Source: Chamaecrista fasciculata (Eukaryota > Streptophyta > Magnoliopsida > Fabales > Fabaceae). Taken from it: a stretch of DNA of 64,000 nucleotides. The stretch lies in contig QANZ01017034.1 of assembly GCA_003254925.1 (NCBI GenBank), positions 44,327-108,326 on the forward strand, given 5' to 3'. The notes under the pieces are model-generated. The model did not search any database and was not told the origin of the DNA. It was given only the letters and a program-made list of their open reading frames with translations. How positions within the stretch are numbered: the first letter of the stretch is position 1; each line of letters begins with the position of its first letter. Shown here piece by piece: positions 23,672 to 34,869 of this stretch. Both the position numbers and the translations under genes were made by a program.

Positions 23672-24627
23672 AAAAAAAAAAAAAATTGTTGGTTTTATTA
23701 GCCAAATGCAAAAAAAAAATAATATTAAGAATAATATAAATTTTTTGCAAATCAATTAAAACAAATAAAAAAATTCCTTTTTTTTCACTCTTATTAACCT
23801 AATTATAATTGTTCATGTTGTGACTTATATCAACGAAATTGTGAATTTATAAGTATATGTTATTATTATATAAATTTTATGGTTATATTTTATTACTTAT
23901 AAGTAATTTTTATTTAAAATAATAATTATTTTTATTTATATATTTATGATGTCATTCAATCTGATTGCAAGTAATCAATTGAACCAATTAACTTATGACC
24001 AGAAAAGTCTTTTCTTACACTTACTATATGGTTATTAAAACATTACTTCAATCTTTTAATTTCTTTATTTATTTTTCTATTTTTTAATAACAAGTATTTA
24101 ATAAGAATTAGAACTCTCAGCCAATTACGTATAGACTAATAATATGCATTTTTCATTTGGGCCAAACGCTAAGACTACAGAGTTGTGAATTATTATGGTA
24201 GCTAAGTTGTGAATTGATAGACCAAGGAAAAAAAAAAAAAAAAAAGACTAAAATCTATATATCTTTGGACTTTTGTTGCAACGAGAAATGGTGAAAGACC
24301 GAAAGAAATTTATGTAATTATGTAAATCATGTTGCAAGTTTTGAGCATGATTCCCCAATCAGTGAGGAATCATAATTTTTATTAATAATGTACAATCAAA
24401 TCACTTGGTTATGATTAAGTATGACCTTAAAAAATTGCGTCAAATTAAAATCTATCTATTGTACTATCTACTATGTCAAAGAAAAGTACACGTACCAAAT
24501 CTTTGATAGCCACCTATCCTAACATATTTCCCCTCAAATCTTTGATATGAACATGATAGAGAATCGGTTTATGAGCATATTATTAGTTTGAAGACAGGAT
24601 GGAGACTAATTTGTCTCAAACGTTTTA
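23672..24627. other. AT-rich 5' flank of unit B, no gene seen
   Basis: The right part (about 24340-24540, for example AAATCTATCTATTGTACTAT and TTTGATAGCCACCTATCC) is duplicated upstream of copy C at about 34690-34860, so the duplicated block extends this far. Nothing coding was recognised. Confidence 0.5.
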
Positions 24628-25336
24628 GGGAGTGTTTGGTACAAAAATTATATTTTTATTTTGGGAATCACATTCATAGAATTATAAAAATGTCGGTTTG
24701 GATGAGTTAAAATAATTCTATGATTATTTTGCAATATTCCCAGGAATATTACAATATTGTGTTTGGTTCAACTTTGATATTCCTGGAAATGTTTAATATT
24801 TTTACTAATATGCCCTTGACTTTTTATTCTCAACTAATAGTTTATCAAATTTAGAAATTGTTAAAAATAATTCATGAGAAAAATACTATATCGTAAAGAA
24901 ATAATTATATCATATGAAAGCAATGATATATATATATATATAAAAGCATAAGAAAGCAATATTATATATATTAGCAAGAAGAGATGAAAAGTGACAAACT
25001 TGATAAATTTTTTCTGCACTTCAAGGCGACATAGAGTTGTAGAATGACAAAGATGAAAAATGACAAGGGTTTGTAAAGAAAGAATTAATTAAGGGAAATT
25101 AATTAGCAATAATAAAGTCATTTTAGATGATAAAAATAAACTCATGTCATGGGATTAGATTAATCCCACCCCCTAGGGTGCGATTAAAAAATAGCTATTT
25201 TAGGAAACAATGCTATTCTTGGGAATATAATATTCCCGGGACTAATTTTTCAATCCGCGTACTAAACGCGAGATTACTCTAGTCCGGAGCTCATAATCCC
25301 GAGACTATTTTTTCAATTCGTATACCAAACGTCTCG
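24628..25336. mobile_element. PIF/Harbinger-like MITE (709 bp)
   Basis: The left terminus GGGAGTGTTTGGTAC and the right terminus (reverse complement CGAGACGTTTGGTATACG) are imperfect inverted repeats. The element is flanked by TTA (24625-24627 and 25337-25339). Subterminal GGGAATAT / ATATTCCC motifs occur on both sides. It has no coding capacity. Confidence 0.7.
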
Positions 25337-25665
25337 TTAGTGTTTTTCTTATGTGTGTTCTTTTTTGGGCTTTAGCCCTTTGTTTACAAAAAAAAAAGGA
25401 TAATAATATTAATAAATAAATAATGTCCATTAATTTGTAACTATGATTTTGATTCCAAAAATTATTATTTGTCAAAAAGAAAAAAAAATCATATGTGAGG
25501 AATTTGTAAGCTATTGCGAGTGAAAAGTAAAAGTTATGTATTATAATTTTTGAAGTATAAAATATAGGTAAACTTTTTTTCTACATTTGTCATATTGTTT
25601 ATTAGGTTAGAGGTTGATTTTTATTTTTTAAATGATTGGTTAAGACAAAAATGATCTTTTACATT

Positions 25666-28600
25666 GTCCCTGTAATACTCTAAGGTATTATATTAATCAT
25701 TAAACTTAGTATTTTACTCAAAAGTAAATTTTGTAGTTAATTTAGAAGTCTTTATGAGCTTGTGGTTAAATTTTGGGAGTAATTTGACTAAAGAATTTAA
25801 TTCGAATTTCATTTTAATTTCATTATAAGACACTTTTGAGTAAGAAATAATAACGGATAGATGTAATATTTTTGAAAATGAAATATATATTTGGAATCTA
25901 CTATTTTCAACGAATCCAACGATACAAAGTTCGTCAAAATATTTCTACTTCTAGACTTTTGACTTTCTAGGAACTGTTTTGAAAGAATTAAAATATTTTC
26001 TGAGGAATACATTGATTATAGCCTTAAGTCCAGTGTTAGTGAAATCTGAAATTTTCTAGCATTATGAATCAGCCCCAAAGCCCATTTAATTACACACACG
26101 ATACCTTCACTATTTTTGGTCCCTCACTCAATCTCTTCCTCCCTCACTCACGAACCACCACCACCAACACTCCTCAACCAGACCGCCGCCGCCGGCGACC
26201 ACCTCTGGCCAATGGGAGCCACCGGCGACCACCGTCCAGCCACCACTGCTGCACCTTTCTTCTTCCTTCTCTAGGTGACTCATCCTCTTCCTCTTTTCCT
26301 CATTTTCGGCCCTTTCTTTTGTGAGCTCGTTTTTGTTGTCAAAAATTTTGATTTTGCTGATGTTAATGCTTATTTGTGGTGTTTACCTTAGCCATGGTTT
26401 ATTGATTTGTTTCATCTCCATCAATATTGAGACCCGATAAGAAAGTTAGGGTTCACTTGAAAGTGGGGTTTTGTCAAATCTTTGATATTTCTTGTATTCA
26501 ATGGACTAATTGGTGATTTTAATGAATGTTTATCATTGGATTGAAATTTGGTTGTACTCTCATGAATTCAAAGACCCGATAAAGGTTTTGAGTGAAACTT
26601 TAAATTGGAGATTTTGATGGAATCTTTGAGTTTTCTTAAAATTGTTGGTTTGGGTGAGCTTAATGGAAGATAATATTAATTTCTATATCTTCAATTTGAA
26701 TTTAGAAAATGTATTTTGAAATTTGATGTTTTGAGGAAGAACTTTAAAGTTAAAAATTGATCCCTATGGAGAAGTTTGATAGTTTTCTTGAAGTAAATGG
26801 ATTTCTTTGAAATCATGGATGATCTTGAAACTATGACCTTGTATTTGAAATGTAATAGTTGAATCTTTACACCATAGTTGATGTTGAAGAGTGTGGATTT
26901 TCAATCTTGATATAATTGAGATGTTAATAAGAAATCTTTTTGAAAACTTGCTTATTAATAAATTGTTGTTCAAAGCTCCCAAATATTAACCCAAGCTCTC
27001 CTAAGGTTATATTGATGTCTTACACTTGGTAAAGTGTCTTATATGAGAAATAAGTGGGAACTTGAGAAGGCTCACGGCCTATTGTAGTTGTGGGTAAAAA
27101 GTTACTTGATGAGTTGTGTTAGAAGTATCCTAACGGAATGATTGTACCTTTTTATTAAACTTAGGTCCGCATTCTATCTCGAGTTGAAGGTAGTAATTTG
27201 ATTAGTGGATTTTAGGTCATTGTGCATAACCTTCAGGTGAGTATCCTCTCTATTCTAGAACTTGTTTTATCATGCCTATGTGAACTGTTTGATGCATATT
27301 GTTTTTGGCAAGGTTAAAGTTTTTACGAAAATATGTTTGAAAAGCTTATTTAAGATGTAAGGGTTTGATAACATATTTTGACAAATATTTTGATAAAAAT
27401 GAGATTTGATGTTGTTTGAAAAAATGGTTTTTGGCTGGTGGGTGAGTCGTTGGGACTTTTGGGTACGTACCAACCAGGCTTTCGATCTTGGAGTCACACC
27501 ATCCGTTGGCCAGGATGTGTTGTGGGCATGGTTCTAGGTTTTCGGGGACGTGCCACGAGTAGACCGTCTCCGAGCCTTGAGGTGTGGAGTCTATTCGTTC
27601 TCGCGGGACATGCCTTTTGCAGGACCTTCGATTGCACTCACTAGTAACGAGAGCGCCACCCATGGGGTTTATGATAAAAATGTGTTTTAGATTTGTGAAA
27701 TAGTTTGAATGATTAAAAAGATTGAAATTTATGGAATTTCCACCAAATGTGGAAGAATGTGATCTATGTGACTATTTGAGTTATGATTCGTATTATGAGA
27801 ATTGAATGTGTTATGATGTTTGACTATGAAAAGAACTTATGAGATATTTGAACTGTTTAAATGCATTTGAAATATGAAGTATTATGTGCATACACTATTA
27901 ATTTAAAACTAGTGGGGATACCTTGCCCTTCACGACCAGAATAGGTTAGATTACTCACTGAGTCTCTTAACTCACCTCGTTATTGTTTACCTTTTTCAGT
28001 TTCAGGTTTGCAGGAATGATCTTTTAGTGTTGTCTAGATCGAGTGGCCCTCTTCGAGTCCCACACATTTGTTCGTGTGGGTATTTTAGCTCATCATATGA
28101 TATTAAATCATCTGAATTTGTATTTGACTCTAGTTGTGCTCCGCTAGATTTACAGTCAGATTTTTAGGGTAAATTACACAAAAGGGCCTTGTGGTTTGGC
28201 CCATTTTCAAATAGGGTCCCTGTGGTTTAAAAAGTGTCAAATTGGGGGCATGTGGTTTCCTCCGTTAGCAAATAGGGTCCCAGGTGGTTTTTTTCCATCC
28301 AAATTAACAGAACTAGGTTAGAATGAATTTTAAGAATTTCAAGGTGTACTGTTTTGCAATTTTAGCCAAGTTCTTTTGTATCATAAAAATAAAAAATAAA
28401 AAATAAAAAGAGTGAGCTTGAAGAACGGGAAAGATTGCATTTCAGCCCGATCGTCGCCGGCGTCATCAACAGCGAACGGCGAGCGGTGGTGTGCGGCGGA
28501 GATCTGCGTACTCCAACTTCATCCATGGCTTCTCTTCTCGCCAACGGAGATCTGCGTACCATCTGTTCCCAGTGACTACCACTACAAGTATTCCATAGCA

Positions 28601-29432
28601 GAAAATCAAGGGGAGCTTAAGATCTTCCCTTGTCTGGCATCCATCCCAAATTTTCCTCGCTTCCCCATTCAATCCGATCCACTCCACCAATGAAGCCTAG
28701 CAATGCTCTAAATCCTCTCATCACCTTCAAGCACAAAAAGTACAATGTGTTAATTCCCTCTCTACTCTCTCATCCACGCGTCCCAAACTCCCTTCAATTT
28801 CTCTTCAATCCCTTTTCCGTAGGATTCCCATTTAACCCTCAATTTCTCTGAATTTCTCGATCCAACCCTCAATTTCTCTTAATTTCTCGATCCAACCTTC
28901 AATTGGATAAATCACCGCTCGCCGTACTCCGTTGATGAACGCCGGCGATGATCCCCCGCTGAAATGCGATCTTTCTCGTTCACGAAGGCAGCAAGCTTCG
29001 TCGCACTTCCTGATTCAAGCTCCCTCTTTTTATTTTTTATTTTTATTTTTATAATACAAAAGAACTTGGCTAAAATTGCAAAACAATACACCTTGAAATT
29101 CTTAAAATTCATTCTAACCTAGTTCTGTTAATTTGGATGGAAAAAAACCACCTGGGACCCTATTTGCTAACGGAGGAAATCACATGCCCCCAATTTGACA
29201 CTTTTTAAACCACAGGGACCCTATCTGAAAATGGGCAAAACCACAGGGCCCTTTTGTGTAATTTACCCTTATTTTTATGAAAGATTGAATCATCGGAAAT
29301 GAATTGTAAATTTTTGTTGGAGTGGAATTTAGAAATTATGATACGAATGCATGTGTTAGGCTTACGGGCCATAGGGTTCTTCCTTTTGGTTCGTGCCGGT
29401 CACGGATTCTGTTAGGGGGTCGTGACAGTCCC
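25666..29432. mobile_element. Long solo LTR, probably Ty3/gypsy (Tekay/Del-like), with nested element
   Basis: The element at 25671-29427 begins TGTAATACTC and ends GTCGTGACA (TG...CA) and is flanked by GTCCC on both sides (25666-25670, 29428-29432). Without the nested foldback element (28167-29268) it is about 2.65 kb. TGTCACGAC and GTATTACA termini are familiar from long gypsy LTRs of plants, in which case the element lies on the minus strand; that assignment is from memory. A GCCGCCGCCGGCGACC tract at about 26185 and a GC-rich stretch at 27430-27660 lie inside, and open frames there (for example 26064-26324) are low-complexity. No gag-pol is present, so it is a solo LTR. Confidence 0.75.
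28167..29268. mobile_element. Foldback Mutator-like element with TIRs of about 330 bp, nested in the solo LTR
   Basis: The left end GGGTAAATTACACAAAAGGG and the right end are reverse complements. The similarity runs on for about 330 bases (28167-28495 against 28915-29268) with a few small indels. Flanking 9-mers AGATTTTTA (28158-28166) and TTATTTTTA (29269-29277) match at 7 of 9 positions, fitting a Mutator-type 9-bp duplication. The inner TIR part is GC-rich (CGTCGCCGGCGTCATCAAC). The central 420 bases contain two copies of GGAGATCTGCGTAC and no transposase. Confidence 0.75.
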
Positions 29433-29479
29433 ATTATTATAATTTGTCATATAATTTTTTTTTCTTTATATTATAACCA

Positions 29480-29965
29480 AGATTATTAAAATTGGACCGG
29501 AGAGTGATTCAGACAGACTTCTAAGTCACGGGTTGATTGGTTCAATTAGTCGGACCAATGATCAAACCAGATAATGTAAAAAATATATAAATAAAATAAA
29601 TATTAATTATTTTAAATATGAATAATTTATAATTAATAAAATTTAACCATAAAATTAGGTTAGTAAAATTGAAAAAAAATAGTTTTTTTTTCTTTGTTTT
29701 AATAGTTTTACAATATTTTATATTGGGTTTCACATTATATATTGCATTTGGCCCAAAAAATCAAAAAAAAAAGTAAAAACACAAATGTTTTTTTCAATTA
29801 AAATTGTGCCCCGGCCGGTTTTCTAAAAATCACTTCAGGCCACGAGTCAATTTGGTCCAAGCAATTTTTGCCAGTCCATAATGGTCTAACCTTCTTAATG
29901 GTCCAATAGTCCAAACCGAGTCTCCTTCACTCTCTGATCGCGGTCCAATTTTCATAACATTTATT
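29480..29965. mobile_element. MITE with AAAATTGGACCG inverted ends
   Basis: The left GATTATTAAAATTGGACCGG and the right end, which reverse-complements to TGTTATGAAAATTGGACCGC, form inverted termini. A second inner pair (GAGAGTGATTC and its relative in CACTCTCTGATCG) supports the structure. The core is AT-rich and non-coding. Boundaries are good to about 10 bases and the superfamily was not assigned. Confidence 0.55.
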
Positions 29966-30024
29966 ACGACTAATCATACAAAAATTTGTTGTCACGAGTC
30001 ATTATATTTTTAAATAAACTATAT

Positions 30025-30345
30025 TAAAAGATTTAGGAAAAAGTTTTATTTTGGTCCCCAAATTTTACACTAATTGACAATTTCGTCCCCAATTAGTCAA
30101 TTTCGTCCCCAATGTTTCACATTTTGGTCAATTTTATCCTTTGCTCTTTATTTAGTCAAATATTAACGACAGAATCTACGTGGCTAATGGTAATTATTTT
30201 AAAATTGATAGGAAAGAAAAACTCAAATCCTAACTCATATTGAAAAACCAGATAAAATTGTCGTTAATTTATTTAAAGAATTTAGTCAAAGTATCAAATT
30301 GAGCAAAATATAAAACATTGGGGACAAATTAGACCGCAAAAAAAT
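30025..30345. repeat. Foldback repeat ('TTTTGGTCCCC' type)
   Basis: The left arm holds TTTTGGTCCCCAAATTTTAC and two TTTCGTCCCCAAT copies. The right arm holds ATTGGGGACAAATTAGACC in reverse orientation. The spacer contains TATTAACGACAGAATC, mirrored near GTCGTTAATTTA. Non-coding. Confidence 0.5.
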
Positions 30346-30945
30346 ATTTATTTATGAAATATTTGTTTATGTTTAATTTGGGTAAATTTTATATTGATGT
30401 GGATTCAATTTGTAATGGTGTTAAAATTGATTACAATTATTTAAATTTAACCTCTTGAATTCTGCACGTTTGTGCCTATCTTAAATTCTTAAATACATGA
30501 AATTATCACAACATATACTACTCATATTTAATATAAATTTTTAGACACATTTCATAGTATTTGACGAGTTTCCTTATAATCAAATTGATATCACATATAA
30601 GCCGCTTCACTCTAAATTCTAATAAAATCATAATAATATAAGGAGAAAACTTTAGATAAAGTTGGTTATATCTTTGTTATAAGATTCCTCGAATCATAAG
30701 CTTGATTTATATTCGACCATGATTTGTCATGCATAAAATTTTTGTCACGTGTTAAATGTTGATTGGAAAACCTTATAGCAAAGATATAAGGAACGTTGCC
30801 TAAGTCTTGCCCATAATATAAATCCTCTCTTTTTTCTTTCCTCCAATCTATCCAAAAAGGAAATTAAAATGGTCGTGCATGCATTAATTAATGGTCTTAC
30901 CTTTATTTTTTTTCTATTTTGGTAGAAACTGCTCATATATATTAA

Positions 30946-31527
30946 TGTGCCACCCTTATTCAACTTGGTTTTTAGGTCTAGCCGTAGGGGTGTTCAAACT
31001 TCGGTTTGGATCGGTTTTGACATTTTCTTTCAACCGAACCGAACAAATTGGATGACAACTAAAGTCATCCAATCAATCCAGTCATTTTAGGTCAACCGAA
31101 CCAATCCAAACCGACTTTAATCGGTTTGGATTGGATCAGTTANGATTTGAACACCCCTATCTAGCCGCCTCTTCCCTTTGTCCTCTTTCTTCTGTGCGAA
31201 GCTTCCTTGGTCCGCCGTTGTCTTAGTGGCGGAGGCCCTCCTTTGTTTATTTAAAGTTGAAAATTCCTCCCCCGTGAGTGTTACTTTATTTTAAGGGTTT
31301 TGTTCCACGACGGTTTTTGGTTTGGTTTCCACGGCTGCTTCTTGGTTTAATTTTGGTTTTTGGTTGCTCGGCGGCTTTCTCTCTTTTAATTCCCCCACCT
31401 TCGTTAGTTGATATCGTGTCTAGTGATGCTACTTATTTTGCTTTGTTTTCTTTTGTACTGTGTTTAGCTTTCCCTTGCTTTTGAATGAATTATGTTTTAG
31501 TCCAAAAAAAAAAATTGTGCCACCCTT
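30946..31527 (+). mobile_element. 5'-truncated L1-like LINE 3' end with poly(A) and 12-bp TSD
   Basis: TGTGCCACCCTT occurs at 30946-30957 and 31516-31527 and is single in the matching spacer of unit A (about 12330-12345, TATGCCACCCTTCC). The insert 30958-31515 ends TTTGAATGAATTATG, TTTTAGTCC and an A-run, a LINE-like 3' end also seen reversed at 56.5 kb. A hAT-type MITE has since landed near its 5' edge. The open frame at 31278-31484 is 3'-UTR-like and not considered a gene. Confidence 0.75.
30977..31167. mobile_element. hAT-type MITE (175 bp) with perfect 8-bp TSD
   Basis: The element 30985-31159 has inverted ends TAGGGGTGTTCAAA / TTTGAACACCCCTA and is flanked by TCTAGCCG on both sides (30977-30984 and 31160-31167). 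An 8-bp duplication fits hAT. The interior contains inverted AACCGAACC and TCGGTTTGGAT motifs. A single N sits at 31143. It lies inside the LINE 3' end. Confidence 0.85.
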
Positions 31528-32050
31528 CTTGAATTTAGGCAAATCTTGGTGACTAGGCAATAACGTTGAGAATTTAATCATATTTATTACATCTATAATT
31601 CTATGTTATTGGACAATAAACCCTAGCATATGACAGATGATCATTTTTATGTTGCCCTCAATTAGCACATTATGCATGGAGTACGTTGTTGGTTCTCCAA
31701 TAGTTAACATTGTTAAATCTATCTAATTTCAGTTGAGTATTGATTATATATTAAAATAGAAATAAAGGAGAAATAATATTGAACCTAAAATGATATGAAA
31801 TTATGCAAAAGATATATAATTATATATGCAGTGTTAACATAAAGCTTATGTTATTAAGATGAACAAAATCAATAAATAATAGATGCCAATCAAAATCAAG
31901 CTTTATATAATTATGAAAATTTGACATGGTCATACTCAAATCCCAAGAGATATATGTATGCTCAAATGTTAGAAAAATATTTTGATACCGACAATTAAAA
32001 TTCATCAAAGAAAATGAACATAACAAAAAGAGAAAAGTTAAAAAAAAATG

Positions 32051-32530
32051 TTATCTATTAGCATTGGATATTGTAGATTGAACTAGAAGTAAAATAGAGA
32101 CGAAAGGTGCAAACCATTTGAAATGTGTGCCTCCTTTTGAGAAAATTGTAAGCATAGTTGATACCACTGAAACAGTATCATAATTGGCTAGATTGTGAGT
32201 AACGACGTGACTATCTTTGTAGCTCAAGTTGAGTGTAACTTTGATGGATTTGGTTTCTTTAGCCTTCACAATTCTATTGCCTAATACGTCATCACCAATA
32301 TTGGAGTTCCCATACCACACACTAACATTTTTATTATCATAATCAAATCTCGCATAGTCTGGATTTTTGATAGAAAGATGGGCATTCATGGTGAGTCCAA
32401 AAAAAGATGTGGGTGAAGTAGAATAATTGAGGTGACTCACAAACGCTCACTCCAATCAGAGTCGAGGCAAATGTCTAAACGCTTTGCCCAACAACATGAT
32501 GAGGATTAATGTAATCCAGGATTGGTTCAT
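32051..32530 (-). pseudogene. Dead LEA_2/NHL gene, copy C
   Basis: Homologous to copies A and B but broken in several ways. From the ATG at 32530 the frame meets two TGA stops (just after RHLPRL and three codons later). Most of the membrane helix seen in copies A and B is deleted. Near the 3' end the frame shifts within a stretch that has also lost about ten codons, so the conserved tail (NYAYNFLKRRHTFQMVC) is readable only in another frame. The open piece 32051-32440 (SHLNYSTSPTSFFGLTMNAH onward) keeps the LEA_2 core. Flanks on both sides match those of copies A and B, so it arose by segmental duplication and then decayed. Confidence 0.85.
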
Positions 32531-33133
32531 AGCTTCCTGTGGAGTATTCATTAGAAATAATTGATGTAATTAAAACAAAACATGTGATCAATTATATGAG
32601 GTTTTGAAGAGAGATATATGTGAAATATGAATGAGTCAAGAAGGATCATGAGTTGTAAGTGAAAGAGTTGGCATATAAAATCATATAAAGGTACCTTAGT
32701 AATGAGAGAGAACCGAGTTTGAGTTGAAAGCACCAATAAAGATATAATAAAGTTTTAATTACCTATATGTAACGTGTGTGTTTTATAGGATTATGTTAGG
32801 CTCATATATATACTCTATATATATGAATATAATTATAGAAAAAAAAATTGATTATGTTTGAAAGTTTCTCTAATCATAAATTATATTTTTATTCTTAGAG
32901 AAAACGAAAAAAAATATGACTATATTCAATAGTTTATGACTAGAATGAAATATTCTGACAATATTTTAAAACATAAAAGGCCAAAATAAACAATAGGATA
33001 TGTATTTAGGACTGAAATGACCATTTGACCAATTAGTAATGAATAATGTTATGTTTTAGTTTTAGGAAGACAAAAGACCTGTTGGTGCCCCTAACGTTTG
33101 GGGTCAGTTTCAGTTATACCCCGGACGTTCATT
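32531..33133. other. 5' flank of pseudogene C
   Basis: Matches the promoter side of NHL copy A (for example GAGTTGGCATATAAAATCATATAAAGGTACC at about 32665-32695 against 13627-13663, with differences). The right part contains a GGTGCCCCTAACGTTTGG repeat leading into the next foldback element. No gene. Confidence 0.5.
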
Positions 33134-33895
33134 TTGTGTCAGTTATGCCCCCAACGTTTCACATTGTTGTCAATTATACCGTAACCTCAATTTTTTTGGG
33201 CCAAAGTCCTATTTTGCTCCCTCAAGTTTGCTCAAAGTTCCGTTTTGGTCCCTCAGCTCAAAGTACTTCATTCGTCATCATCTTCACCACTACTACCACC
33301 ACCACCATCAGCAGCAACAACACCGCCGCCGCCGCTGTCGAAGTTTTGCGGCGAAGTTCGTCTTCTCTGACAAATTTTCCAACGAGATACACGACGACCC
33401 TAACGACTACAAAATCTCCTAATTCACGGTTTTTTGACCTCCTGAGTCCAATGACGGCCTACATTTTGCGAAATAATGACCGAAAATATTCAAAATCAAG
33501 CCGCTGAAAAATTACATAATCGTCGAAAATCATATTTCCAGTCATTTGTTCGCAAAATGCAAACCGCCATTGAACACTGGAGATAAATAAAACCTTGGAT
33601 TAGGAGTTTTCATAGTCGTCGGGGCTGCCGTATAGCTCGCGAGAAAGTTCGCCGGAAAAGCTCGGCGACTGCAGCAGCGATGCTGCTGACGGCGGTGGTG
33701 TTGCTGCTGGTGCTGATGGTGGTGGTGGTAGTGGGGAAGATGATGATGAATGAAGGACGTTGAGCTGAGGGACCAAAACGGAACTTTGAGCAAACTTGAG
33801 GGACCAAAATAAGACTTTGACCCCAAAAAAATTGAGATTATGGTATAATGGAACACAATGTGAAACGCTGGGGGCATAACTGACACAAATTTTTT
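33134..33895. repeat. Long foldback element with CCACCACCATCAGCAGC arms
   Basis: About 300-bp inverted arms. The left reads TGTCAGTTATGCCCCCAACG, GGGCCAAAGTCCTATTTT, GGTCCCTCAGCTCAAAG, then CATCATCTTCACC and a CCACCACC / CAGCAGCAACAAC / CCGCCGCCG tract. The right arm is the same in reverse order and complement, ending GGGGGCATAACTGACACA. Because the arms are trinucleotide-rich, long open frames appear on both strands (33046-33507, 33542-33926); their symmetry shows they are artefacts. A T-run followed by GGCC lies at the right edge. Confidence 0.7.
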
Positions 33896-34869
33896 TTTTT
33901 GGCCAAATTCTATACAACTCTTTCACTTTTACAAATGATCATATAAAATAAATATGACATGTATCTTAATTCTTATGTATGCATCTTATTTCAAATACAA
34001 GGATGCCCTATAATATGTGATTAGACAAGGTCACCACCTTTTTTCTTGGAAATTACGAAACATGATACTAGAAATAAGAGGGCACATTAATTAATTGTCA
34101 ATTATATCCACTCATGATACTAGTTAAAAACATGATACTAGAAATAAGAGGGCACATTAATTAATTGTCAATTAGTACCAGTGATCTTTTTAACTAATTA
34201 GTCTAATTTTTTCTTTTATTTTCCTTTTTTTTTTTTGCATCTATTAGTGTAGATCCTTCACGAAATTGATTAGATAGTAAGTTATAAAAGAAAACATAGA
34301 AGGTCCCCATTAACTAATAAAAAAATTACTTTTCAATCTATGAATTTGCATTAAGCCAGTGAATCAGTTTGAATAATCGTTAAATACATACGACTTAATC
34401 TTTGAAATATTGAAATCATCAACAATTTAATCCTTAAATGTATATATATATATATTTTTTATCCATATGTTTGTAATAAATTTATATTTTTTATCATTAA
34501 AAATTCTGTATTGAATTTGTATTTTCTTTTTTCATCATTCAGTTTGACTTAGAAACTACATGTTGACAATTGCAATATTTCAAAAATGGAGTCATATATT
34601 TCAATTATCTATTAACTAATTCTTTGATTCCATATTAATTTAAAAATAAAAAATAAATTTCCTCTTAGTTGATTCTCAATTATTAACACTCACATTCTCA
34701 ATCAGTCAGCCATCATAATTTTATTAATTCAATTGCTTATGATTCAATATGATCTGATCTTTAAATTTTGCATCAAATTAAAATCTATCTATTGTACTAT
34801 GTAAAAGAAATGTACAAAAAATCTTTGATAGCCACCTATCGTAACATATTGCCCCTCACCCATTAATTG
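33896..34869. other. Flank of unit C, AT-rich
   Basis: Contains a short direct duplication (AAACATGATACTAGAAATAA with the following AGAGGGCACATTAATTAATT at about 34059 and again at about 34128) and blocks shared with the flanks of units A and B. No gene was recognised. Confidence 0.5.

Noticed and set aside
22857-23759. Five open frames of 250-300 codons across the gap
   Set aside because: They consist almost entirely of N, with only low-complexity flanks.
26064-26324. An 86-codon open frame with an R/P/S-rich start
   Set aside because: It lies inside the solo LTR and is low-complexity, with no recognisable domain.
28362-28851. Overlapping open frames of 65-95 codons on both strands
   Set aside because: They lie within the foldback MULE and partly mirror the TIR; no domain was recognised. 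Captured gene sequence remains possible but unproven.
31278-31484. A 68-codon open frame with hydrophobic content
   Set aside because: It lies in the non-coding 3' end of a truncated LINE.
33046-33926. Open frames of 106-153 codons rich in S/T/H on both strands
   Set aside because: They mirror each other because they lie in the inverted arms of a foldback element.
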